NCBI GenBank assembly: GCA_019429255.1
Contig: JAHYIY010000003.1
Span: forward strand, 1 to 64,000
Direction: 5' to 3'
DNA from: Desulfuromonadales bacterium
GTDB lineage: Bacteria > Desulfobacterota > Desulfuromonadia > Desulfuromonadales > Geopsychrobacteraceae
Length of the DNA stretch: 64,000 nucleotides
Below, piece after piece: positions 56,356 to 64,000 of the stretch (positions are counted from its first letter, which is position 1; each line of letters starts with the position of its first letter). The position numbers were made by a program, and so were the translations under genes. Under the pieces are notes generated by a model, which was not told the DNA's origin, did not search any database, and saw nothing but the letters and a program-made list of their open reading frames with translations.

Positions 56356-57324
56356 TCACAGGTAACCGAGAATTTGTGCGCCCAACAGACCAAGATAAGT
56401 AACATAACCCACTAACAGAACCGCGCCAAAAAGACGCGACAGACAATAGCGCTTACGCCAGGTGGGCCAAAAAAGCAAGAGAGTCAAAACGCTCATAATC
56501 AGACAGTCGCGATAAAGAACTTCCCTGCCAACGTCGAGAGGATGAATAACCCCGGCGATCCCGACGACCGCAAGAGTATTAAAAATATTGGAGCCGATAA
56601 TATTACCCAGCACCAGATCGTGTGCTCGTTTGCGTGCTGCCGCAACTGCGGCAGCCAATTCCGGCAAAGATGTGCCGATGGCGACAATGGTCAGGCCTAT
56701 CATCAAATCGCTGACACCCAAAGCCGTAGCTATTTCAACAGCACCCCAAACCAGCATGCGGGAGCTGACAACCAACAGAATAAACCCGACAATCAGCCAG
56801 AAAATTGCTGCTTTTAACGGCAAAAAAACATCTTCGCTATGCTCTGAAGCTGCCAGCAACTTATCGGTATTTTTATGGCGCAAGCCGATGACAACCCACC
56901 AGACAATGACCGCAGCAAAAGCCAGCAACAATAAGGTTGCATCAAGGCGACTGATGGATAAGTTCCACAGCAACATAACTGTAAACAGTGTAATTGCTGC
57001 CAGCACAGGCAATTCAGAACGGAAAATCTTGGCAGGGACTGGAATGGGGCTGATTAACGCAGCAACACCAAGTATCAGAGCAATATTGGAAATATTCGAG
57101 CCATAGGCATTGCCCAGCGCCAGGCCAGGGTTGCCTTGACTGGAAGAAATAGCTGAAATCAGCATCTCTGGCGCTGAAGTGCCGAAGCCAATAACGACCA
57201 TACCGACCAGCAACAGCGGCATACCAGCATGCCGTGCTGTCGCCGCAGCACCGTCAACAAAACGATCTGCGCTCCAAACCAACAAGGTCAAACCGCATAC
57301 CAGGGCAATTACAGGCAGGATCAA
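56356..57324 (-). CDS. calcium/sodium antiporter (CaCA family, YrbG-like)
   Basis: A 322-residue inner-membrane exchanger with about ten hydrophobic segments and the two inverted alpha repeats, GFGTSAPEMLISAISS (near 48-63) and AIGTSLPELAAAVAA (near 208-222), whose acidic residues bind the cation. It exchanges Na+ or H+ for Ca2+; ion preference cannot be read. Confidence 0.92.
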   Translation of the reverse strand: MILPVIALVCGLTLLVWSADRFVDGAAATARHAGMPLLLVGMVVIGFGTSAPEMLISAISSSQGNPGLALGNAYGSNISNIALILGVAALISPIPVPAKIFRSELPVLAAITLFTVMLLWNLSISRLDATLLLLAFAAVIVWWVVIGLRHKNTDKLLAASEHSEDVFLPLKAAIFWLIVGFILLVVSSRMLVWGAVEIATALGVSDLMIGLTIVAIGTSLPELAAAVAAARKRAHDLVLGNIIGSNIFNTLAVVGIAGVIHPLDVGREVLYRDCLIMSVLTLLLFWPTWRKRYCLSRLFGAVLLVGYVTYLGLLGAQILGYL

Positions 57325-57396
57325 ATTGATTTAACTCCAGGACCGATGCCTCAGTGGCAAAAAGTAAATATTAGTAGAAACTTTTTTATTGAATGA

Positions 57397-57579
57397 TTAA
57401 TGGTACCCTTTTTTGGCATTCGGCCCCAATGGCAGCATAGCTACAATCAAAATAGCAAAGGGGCCAATCATCAATCCAATGGCAAACCAGAGACGACAAT
57501 TGCGCCCCCGGCTCTTGGCTACGGCATAAGCACCACAGGCCGTGACAATCCATAAAACAAACAGGGGCAAACTATTCAC
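57397..57579 (-). CDS. small membrane protein
   Basis: A 60-residue protein with two hydrophobic segments (about 5-19 and 31-50), a basic loop (AKSRGRNCRLW) between them and a polar tail. The pattern, a phenylalanine/glycine-rich hairpin with GRNCRLWFAIGLMIGPFA, recurs in small uncharacterised bacterial proteins. No function can be assigned. It is 72 bases upstream of the antiporter gene on the same strand. Confidence 0.7.
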   Translation of the reverse strand: MNSLPLFVLWIVTACGAYAVAKSRGRNCRLWFAIGLMIGPFAILIVAMLPLGPNAKKGYH

Positions 57580-57707
57580 AGTAAGAACCTTTCATCTGCA
57601 ATCTGTTGTAGATTGATTTTTTTCGCTCAATCAATTCATCAAGCTACCGAAGGTACCGCAAATATAAAAGCCGGTAAAGATAATCCTTTTTTTTCACGCC
57701 CCCCCTT

Positions 57708-57734
57708 TGATTTAATTCTGATCTTCGCTATAAT
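57708..57734 (+). promoter_or_regulatory. promoter of a short transcript beside tamB
   Basis: TTTGAT and a perfect TATAAT (57729-57734) are separated by 17 bases. Transcription would start near 57742 and run to the hairpin at 57873-57901. Confidence 0.65.
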
Positions 57735-57741
57735 GAAGACA

Positions 57742-57908
57742 AATCAGAAAGGAGGAATGCCTATCGAAGACGACTCACAGCAGTTGAGAAGGTTTTCCAC
57801 CCATCCGGTGTTATCAGACACCGGCAATTCCCGTGACAGGGTTGATTCTGAAACTAAATCTCAGTAATCGTTGAAGGCCCGCTTTTCACAGCGGGCCTTT
57901 CACTTTTT
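57742..57908 (+). ncRNA. short transcript: candidate sRNA or mRNA for a 36-residue peptide
   Basis: A ~165-base unit from promoter (57708-57734) to terminator (57873-57908). It contains AAAGGAGG at 57748-57755 and an ATG one base later (57757) opening a 36-codon frame ending TAA at 57865-57867, with very polar composition (MPIEDDSQQLRRF...). The spacing of one base is too short for efficient initiation, so a regulatory RNA is an equal possibility. No similarity recognised. Confidence 0.45.
57873..57908 (+). terminator. terminator of the short transcript, overlapping the tamB stop
   Basis: GAAGGCCCGCT and AGCGGGCCTTTC pair around TTTCAC and are followed by a T-rich tail (CACTTTTT) on the plus strand. 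The right arm covers the last codons of tamB on the other strand. Confidence 0.75.
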
Positions 57909-60900
57909 AAACAGTCTGTCCCTTTCCAGACGGTAAAAAAGATCAACGCCTGACTCCTGCCCAAAGCTTGATTCCAGTTCCAATCTGGATGAAAGCCGAT
58001 AACGCATTCTGATCTCGTTGGTATTGTTGAAAAGTGAGTAGCCAAGACTCACATATAGATCGGGAGTAATATATTTACCGGTCGTGATAAGCGAGCCGTT
58101 GGTATCACCATCGCCGGCGGAAAATTCAAGCACATCAAGACCAAAACGACCTTTAAGACGTTCCTGCAAAATGATGGACTCCCCTTGTGACAATAACGCC
58201 CCGGTAGCCAACATCAACAGATCTGTGTCACCACCACCGCTACTGTCGAGGGGACGCCCGAAAACCACATACGACAATATATCAGCATCCGGCATAACTG
58301 GATCAGAATAAAGACTGACCTGTGGTTCTTGCGGCGTGCCGGTTACTCGCACCCCGGCACGAACCTCGCCGGCGCGGCGTATTGCCAATATATCCAAGGT
58401 TGGATAACGCAAGGGAACGCCGGCAAAATACAGATCGCCGCGTTCTATATCAAGGGAAACACCGTAGGACGAAAAGCGCCCACGTTCCACGAACAATCGC
58501 CCCTGCGCGGCAATATCCTGCTGTGCATCGGTGTACAACCGCAATGAACCGGCAACCCGTGCTTGTAGTCCGGCAAAGTTCAGCATCACCTGTTCACCCA
58601 GAATCAGATTTATATCAATATCGTGACGAATTTCGATTGTTTTTCGTCCCGGCGCCTGACGATCCATAATTACCAGATCAGGGCTGTTCTGAACAGCCCG
58701 GGAGCTGGTCTGATCTTTGATCATCACCTGGGGGAATTGTAGGCTGCCGCGCACGCGCACCTTTTCCAGACTGCCGTCAATAACCAGATCAGGACTGACT
58801 TGAAGGGCCAGATCAGTCAAATTAATTAACTGAAAATTATCGCCACCGATGGAAAAACGATAATTGTCGGGTACCCAGCCGCGCCACTCCACCCTCCCCC
58901 GGCCGTTGATGGAGCCCTGACCGGAAGATAGCTGCAGGGTCGACACATCGAGTTGCTGCCCTTCCAGTTGTGCTGCAACCATAATATCAGCGATACGAAT
59001 TCCGGCCGCCGGCACATACAGTTGCGCATCTTTTAAGCTGAAACTCCCGGCAAATAAAGGCTCGCCGAAGCTACCGTTGATGGTTGCAGTTAGTTCAATT
59101 TCCCCCTTGCTGTCATAAACGTAGCTGGGGAAAAAAACTGATAACAGACCGCTTTCGCGCAACTGAAAATCGACATCTGCAACCATGGTCGTGGCAGTGG
59201 TAAGGCTGAATGGCAACCGGGCCGGAAGCGCAATGTCCAGCGAACCGTTGATATGACCAAAATCATGGACAATTGCTGTCCGGGCTCGCAAAGCATCCCC
59301 TTCCCAACTCCAATCTGCAGTGACCTTATCAAGGGCAAGGTCCATGGCTTGTTCATCGTCATGCCAATAGAAGGAGCCCGCGCTGATGTCAGCGTTGCCA
59401 TGGAGAGCAAATTGGTTCTCTGCTGACCACCAACCTTGCATGTCGCAGGCAAAAACCCCCTGGGCGATCATTTCTGCGGGCAACCAGGACTGAATCAACT
59501 GCAGGGGTATCTGCCGACAGGTTAACGACATGGTGGTTAGCTCAGGCAAAACCATGTCAGCCGGATCAGGGGAATGAAATTCAAGCAGCAGATGGGCCGG
59601 CGAGCCAATATCAAAAAGCAAATCACCTGCCAGGCCGTCCGCCCCCCAATTTACGGTTAGCCTGGTGCTGATATCTTGCAAATGTATCTGTTGATAATGA
59701 AGGTCGGCATTGACGTGAGCCACAAGATGAATCTCGGTGTTGTCCGGTTGCTGAAGCACAGACAATGTCCCACCGGTATCCCCCTGCAGCAAAGCAGGAT
59801 CAAGCCAGGGGCCCAAAAGATTCAGTGACAGTTCCGACCAATCGAGGTCTATTGAGAGGGACTCTTCCACCGGCAAATATTCTCCCTGGAGACGTACGGA
59901 CTGCTGTGCCCCATCACCAAGATGCAGGTTGGAAACCCTGACAATCTGTGATCCAATCACAATAGCGGCAGGATCACTAAGACGCCAATGACTGCCTAAT
60001 GTATTAACCTCCAGATGTTGCAGCAGCGCCGTCCACAAGGATTCAGACCAGCTTGCCTGCAAGCTGGTTTTCATCGTCGTTTCTTGCGCCCGGGCGCTGA
60101 TGCCGATCTGATGTTTGAGTGGTGTACCGGCAACCAGCAAAGTCATCTCATCAACCAGCAGTTGTTGGGTCGTGGAACCCAGCTGATGAAATTGGGCAAC
60201 GGCAGTGAACTGCTGATCCGTATCAAGGCTGAAGTGGGAGTCAAAAGAAGATAACTGCCACTCATCATACAAAAGTTCTGAGCCGGCAAGGCGAACATCT
60301 GCGGTGCGGCCATCCGCGCCGTGATTCAACCATCCCTGCGCCGTCAAGACACCAGCAGCCGGCGGATAAAAATCTGCAAGTTGGTGCAGTGTCAGAGTAA
60401 ATTCGATATTGCTGTGTAAATCACCCTGCGCCCGCAGTTGCGCGCTATGACTCAGCAGATTTAATTGATGAAGAATCAGATTATCATTCTTATAGTCTGC
60501 TGCGATAACACCGGAAAGGGGGTATTCGTAGAGAGTTGAATCGTACAGTTCGATATTGATATGAGCCTGTGGGGACTGCTCATCATGGCGGTAACTGGCC
60601 GCCAGGTTGGCATTGAGCAGACCGTTACTGTCAGGGAGAAAGGGTTCCAGGGAGAGATGTTCGATCTGCAACTGCGCGGCCAATTTCAGGGTTTCCAACC
60701 AATCCAGGTCGATATTGCCGCTGATCTGCGCTGCCAGCCAGGAGGCATTGATCTGTTGCAGTCGCAGGTGCTGGTGATCACCGGAAAAATCAGTCGTCAG
60801 CGCAGCCGCGACCAATTCATCACCCCGGGTGGTCAGATCAAGTTCGCCCTGATACTGCATCTGGGCATAGCTCAAAGCGATTTCTCCGTTCACAACTAAC

Positions 60901-61823
60901 GCAAGACCTGCTTCCTGACTTAAATCAAGATCCTGAGGAAAAATGTTGGCGGACAGTGCTGGTCCATCATCACCAAACCGCAGCTGTCCTGCTGCTGCAA
61001 CGGAACCCGACCGCTTGGCCTGGTGGAATAAAAGCTCTGTAAAGGTCAATCTATTTACCCCTAACGTGATATCCGCTTGCAGGGAAAAAGGCTGATGATC
61101 AACCAGATAGAGCTGCAGATTGATTTTCCCTGCGCTGCTGTCAGCAGCGACAACGGCCAGCGAACTCTCAACAACAATCTTGCGCCAGAGCTGGTCGCCG
61201 TCGCTGTTCTCGACCGTTGCCGTCAGATCCCCTGTCGCATCAGCCATATCCAGAGTCAGGGCAGCAGCAACGGACAGATCATCAATACGTAAGTTAAAAT
61301 CGCTGATGGATAATCGCCTCTGGTGAAAATCGATAGCCGCATTCAGTTCTTCTACCACCCTGATGTCATCGCCCTGAACAATTGAAATATTGTTCAAATC
61401 AAGCTGTGCGATATCAACCTGTAACAGATCGAGGGTTGCCGGCAACTGCGGAATCTGCAGATGGAGACCGGGTTGTTGTCGGCTCGATTCAGTTTGAGGC
61501 AGCACCAGGGTAGCATCTGCCAGGGCAAGGGTAGAGAGGGTTAAATGGAACGGATAAAGAGAGGAAACTGCCATGTCCAGTTGAATGCTGCGAGCTTGCA
61601 GGCTGACCTCTGCCTGTTCGATTGCCAGATCCGTGATACTGAGCCCGCGTGCCAAAGAACCGCTAAGCTGGGATAGGGTGATCTGGGTATCAAGCTGTTG
61701 CGCTAAGCGCCGCAAGGCGAAATCTGCACCAGCTGTCGTGTAGAGTAACCAGATCGCCGCCCCGAAAACCAGACCGGCTAACAGACAAAAAACCATAAAT
61801 GTGGTTGTTAACCCTCTTACCAT
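57900..61823 (-). CDS. tamB: translocation and assembly module protein TamB
   Basis: A 1307-residue protein: one N-terminal membrane anchor (about residues 5-28), a very long beta-rich periplasmic part and the conserved C-terminal TamB domain (DUF490), ending near SRLELESSFGQESGVDLFYRLERD. It forms a bridge between inner and outer membranes for outer-membrane protein insertion and lipid transport. It overlaps tamA by seven bases. Length is typical. The stop lies within a hairpin of the opposite-strand transcript. Confidence 0.93.
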   Translation of the reverse strand: MVRGLTTTFMVFCLLAGLVFGAAIWLLYTTAGADFALRRLAQQLDTQITLSQLSGSLARGLSITDLAIEQAEVSLQARSIQLDMAVSSLYPFHLTLSTLALADATLVLPQTESSRQQPGLHLQIPQLPATLDLLQVDIAQLDLNNISIVQGDDIRVVEELNAAIDFHQRRLSISDFNLRIDDLSVAAALTLDMADATGDLTATVENSDGDQLWRKIVVESSLAVVAADSSAGKINLQLYLVDHQPFSLQADITLGVNRLTFTELLFHQAKRSGSVAAAGQLRFGDDGPALSANIFPQDLDLSQEAGLALVVNGEIALSYAQMQYQGELDLTTRGDELVAAALTTDFSGDHQHLRLQQINASWLAAQISGNIDLDWLETLKLAAQLQIEHLSLEPFLPDSNGLLNANLAASYRHDEQSPQAHINIELYDSTLYEYPLSGVIAADYKNDNLILHQLNLLSHSAQLRAQGDLHSNIEFTLTLHQLADFYPPAAGVLTAQGWLNHGADGRTADVRLAGSELLYDEWQLSSFDSHFSLDTDQQFTAVAQFHQLGSTTQQLLVDEMTLLVAGTPLKHQIGISARAQETTMKTSLQASWSESLWTALLQHLEVNTLGSHWRLSDPAAIVIGSQIVRVSNLHLGDGAQQSVRLQGEYLPVEESLSIDLDWSELSLNLLGPWLDPALLQGDTGGTLSVLQQPDNTEIHLVAHVNADLHYQQIHLQDISTRLTVNWGADGLAGDLLFDIGSPAHLLLEFHSPDPADMVLPELTTMSLTCRQIPLQLIQSWLPAEMIAQGVFACDMQGWWSAENQFALHGNADISAGSFYWHDDEQAMDLALDKVTADWSWEGDALRARTAIVHDFGHINGSLDIALPARLPFSLTTATTMVADVDFQLRESGLLSVFFPSYVYDSKGEIELTATINGSFGEPLFAGSFSLKDAQLYVPAAGIRIADIMVAAQLEGQQLDVSTLQLSSGQGSINGRGRVEWRGWVPDNYRFSIGGDNFQLINLTDLALQVSPDLVIDGSLEKVRVRGSLQFPQVMIKDQTSSRAVQNSPDLVIMDRQAPGRKTIEIRHDIDINLILGEQVMLNFAGLQARVAGSLRLYTDAQQDIAAQGRLFVERGRFSSYGVSLDIERGDLYFAGVPLRYPTLDILAIRRAGEVRAGVRVTGTPQEPQVSLYSDPVMPDADILSYVVFGRPLDSSGGGDTDLLMLATGALLSQGESIILQERLKGRFGLDVLEFSAGDGDTNGSLITTGKYITPDLYVSLGYSLFNNTNEIRMRYRLSSRLELESSFGQESGVDLFYRLERDRLFKK

Positions 61824-63562
61824 GCCAAACCCAAGCTGAAATGCAAGCGATAGCGGTTGTCTTTTTCCCCTAATTGTCTGGCCAGATCAAGACGTATAGC
61901 ACCAATCTGGGTGAAGTAGCGCAACCCGACCCCGGTCCCCTGCTTGAGTCGGTAACCTGTAAACGAGTCAAAGGCATTACCGGCATCATAAAAGATGGCA
62001 GTACCCCACCGTTGCAAAAATCTTCTTTCCAATTCAACACTACCGACCAGGAGATGTTTACCGCCAATCACATCGCCTTCATCATTGACTGTCCCGAGGG
62101 AATGATATTTAAAACCCCTGACACTACGATCCCCACCGGCAAAATAGCGCATAGAAACCGGCAGGGTATTGAATTCATGACGGTGCCAGGTCGTCCCCCC
62201 ACGCAAACGGATGAAAACAGAAAAGCGCTGTGGCAAGGGAACCAGAGTCGCGGCATCAATAGAGAGTTGCAGCAACGAGGTATCAGAAAACCAGTTTTCA
62301 TCAGCTCCCTGCACTTCTAGCTGGACCTTACTACCGCGCACAGGAGTCAACGGATGATCCATCTGCTGCCAACCCAAACGAGCTCCCAGCAACAACAATT
62401 GCGTCCGTTTATCATCATCAGCAATGCGCGAGCGCTCTGTTGTCGTGCGGACAAACAATGATCCTTTGTAACCTCGGCCAAATGACCGCCGATATTCGGC
62501 TTCGCCGAATACTTCACGGCGGTAATAGGTGTCAACATCTTCCCGTTCTGTCCCGATGGTCAACAAGGTCAAACTATCAAGGCGGCGACGATCGGGAATA
62601 ATGTAGCTAGTCTCAAGCTGTTGGCGCCATTGGGCCAGGAGCGCCTTACCTACCAGTTCGTGAGCAGACCCCCAGAGGTTCAGATGGCGATAATCAAGAG
62701 AAATCCTGCCGCCGGTATCGGTACCATAGCCGATTCCCGGTCGCAAGCGATGGCGCGGTAACGGCAACAATTCGACTTCCACCGGCACCTGAAAGTTTTC
62801 CTCATATTGCGGCATGGCGCGGACTGAAACAGAACGGAACAAATCAGCATCAATAAGATTCACCTGGGTTTTGCCGAGTTGACTGTATGAAAAAACGTCC
62901 CCTTGTTTGAAACTGACAAACCGTTTAAGAAAGTGCTCGGGGTAACCACCACGATCGACATAACTGATTGTCCCGAAATGATACTGTCCGCCGGTTAAAA
63001 AGCGCAGATCGATATCGGCGCGCCGTTCTTGCAGATGAACCTCAATGCGATGAACACTAAAGGTCGCATCCAGGTAGCCAAGGGCAGCAGCTTCCTGACG
63101 CAAAGCCCCTTTGCCTTGTTCGTAGAGATCCTGCCGCAGGACATCATTTTCTTTCAAAGGGAATTCTTGTAATAACCGTAACAGATTGGGATGATCTGAC
63201 CCGGCTCCTGATATGTCTTTGTAGAAACTGGTGATTAACAGTGGTGCCCCGGTATCCACATCAATAATGATGCGGAAGTGGGCTGCAGCAGGCTGGTCCA
63301 GTCGGGTTGTGACCGTACTGTAGAAAAAACCATAGGGTTCGATGATCTCTTTAACTAACCTTGGCAGCCGGCGTTGATAGGATCCCAGACGCTGTCGGTT
63401 AAGACGATCATCTTCAGCAGACAACATGGGCGCAGCTAAAGCCTCCCTGATGATCTGTTGCAGGAAGGGTTCGCTACTGCGCACATCGACATCCAGACGC
63501 GCAGCATAAGCTGTTGAAGAGAAAATGATGAATAAAAGCAGGAAAAGAATAGCAAGACGCAT
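61817..63562 (-). CDS. tamA: translocation and assembly module protein TamA (Omp85 family)
   Basis: A 581-residue outer-membrane protein: signal peptide (MRLAILFLLLFIIFSSTAYA), POTRA domains in the first ~240 residues, and a 16-strand barrel with RGFKYHSLG near residue 460 and the aromatic-ended last strand (YRLHFSLGLAW). It works with TamB. Start taken at ATG 63562, where the signal peptide begins; the frame is open to 63631, and the ribosome-binding site is weak, so the start is not certain. Confidence 0.93.
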   Translation of the reverse strand: MRLAILFLLLFIIFSSTAYAARLDVDVRSSEPFLQQIIREALAAPMLSAEDDRLNRQRLGSYQRRLPRLVKEIIEPYGFFYSTVTTRLDQPAAAHFRIIIDVDTGAPLLITSFYKDISGAGSDHPNLLRLLQEFPLKENDVLRQDLYEQGKGALRQEAAALGYLDATFSVHRIEVHLQERRADIDLRFLTGGQYHFGTISYVDRGGYPEHFLKRFVSFKQGDVFSYSQLGKTQVNLIDADLFRSVSVRAMPQYEENFQVPVEVELLPLPRHRLRPGIGYGTDTGGRISLDYRHLNLWGSAHELVGKALLAQWRQQLETSYIIPDRRRLDSLTLLTIGTEREDVDTYYRREVFGEAEYRRSFGRGYKGSLFVRTTTERSRIADDDKRTQLLLLGARLGWQQMDHPLTPVRGSKVQLEVQGADENWFSDTSLLQLSIDAATLVPLPQRFSVFIRLRGGTTWHRHEFNTLPVSMRYFAGGDRSVRGFKYHSLGTVNDEGDVIGGKHLLVGSVELERRFLQRWGTAIFYDAGNAFDSFTGYRLKQGTGVGLRYFTQIGAIRLDLARQLGEKDNRYRLHFSLGLAW

Positions 63563-63699
63563 CTGGTAACGGTATCTCAGGACCGGATCGATAATGATGT
63601 CATGAAAAACAGAATAAAGAACTAACACCACTGGATTATAACATTATTTGCCAGGTCTGTCGTGTTCCCATACAACCGCACGTGAAAAGGACAATCGTG

Positions 63700-64000
63700 C
63701 TATGCTCTGATCTTAGGAAAAAGAAGAGCCAGGACAAAGACAACCAACGACAAGCCCAGACCAAAAAACAATGGGGGTACGCCGGTTAGCGGGAAAAACC
63801 CCAGCAACACAACGGCGGTTGGCGCCAACATGATCGAAATAAACCCGGCTTTTCGCCAGTTGGTTTTGGGCAGGAAAACAGCAAACAGTAAAGGAAAGCA
63901 GAGGGTGGCACCGCGTAAACCCATGGACAAAAAACTCCAGTCCATAATCGCAGAACCTAAGTTACTGAGCAAAAGAAGAAACGCTGCAATTAAAACGATC
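63700..64000 (-). CDS. sodium/solute symporter (SSF family), C-terminal end (partial)
   Basis: The minus-strand frame is open to the window end, so the gene begins outside. The visible ~100 residues contain three hydrophobic segments and the pattern SAIMDWSFLSMGLRGATLCFP, which resembles the last helices of Na+/solute symporters. Substrate unknown. Confidence 0.7.
   Translation of the reverse strand, partial: IVLIAAFLLLLSNLGSAIMDWSFLSMGLRGATLCFPLLFAVFLPKTNWRKAGFISIMLAPTAVVLLGFFPLTGVPPLFFGLGLSLVVFVLALLFPKIRA

Noticed and set aside
57733-57867. 44-codon frame starting at ATG 57733
   Set aside because: The ATG overlaps the -10 box of the promoter and precedes the expected transcript start, so it cannot be the start codon of that transcript.

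Overview
The window is a single chromosomal stretch from a Gram-negative, anaerobic-looking bacterium, most likely of the Desulfuromonadales (Pelobacter / Desulfuromonas / Geobacter relatives). The reasons are the ferredoxin-linked indolepyruvate oxidoreductase with phenylacetate-CoA ligases, a malic enzyme fused to a phosphotransacetylase-like domain, TamA/TamB and ExbB/ExbD envelope systems, a sigma54-type promoter at glnB, and the gene order rimP-nusA-ylxR/L7Ae-infB-DUF503-rbfA-nrnA-truB-rpsO-pnp. The species assignment is inference; no rRNA is present.

Layout. 1-330 is the 3' end of recG. 500-11607 is mostly minus strand: tRNA-Pro(GGG); an aryl-acid operon iorA-iorB-paaK-ACT-paaK; a Ppx/GppA phosphatase with a Na/Pi cotransporter; a cyclic-nucleotide-binding protein; a gamma-carbonic anhydrase; an IHF/HU protein; and two tandem XRE-cupin regulators. 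secG and tRNA-Leu(GAG) follow on the plus strand. From 12288 to 18620 lies an integrated genomic island at the 3' end of tRNA-Leu, bounded by a direct repeat of the tRNA end. It holds a P4-type integrase, an AlpA-like regulator, a frameshifted DUF3987 gene broken by an IS remnant, a DUF6880 remnant, a DUF1778/GNAT toxin-antitoxin pair with two matching operators, and a 446-residue protein of unknown function.

18686-31582 is the translation/RNA operon on the minus strand (Sua5, DUF493, dUTPase, PNPase, S15, TruB, NrnA, RbfA, DUF503, IF-2, YlxR-L7Ae, NusA, RimP), then TrmJ. 31566-41166 carries holC, apgM, xerD, glnD, amiC and mutS, tightly packed and often overlapping. 41355-47655 holds a small unknown gene, exbD/exbB, a YfcE-like phosphoesterase, maeB and thrC. 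47645-49640 is a repeat-rich patch with two miniature elements and an IS110-family insertion sequence. 49789-64000 carries mscL, mscS, glnA, glnB, rlmD, lysA-like, a Ca/Na antiporter, a short transcript unit, tamB, tamA and the end of a sodium/solute symporter.

The most notable unexplained signals are a dispersed, structured ~150-bp element present three times between minus-strand genes, with terminal inverted repeats and 8-bp target duplications at two copies; a separate 200-bp miniature element flanked by a 14-bp direct repeat right at the thrC stop codon; paired 17-bp operators around the toxin-antitoxin promoter; nine perfect 18-bp repeats inside infB; a terminator-like hairpin directly in front of rimP; and a small promoter-to-terminator unit beside tamB.
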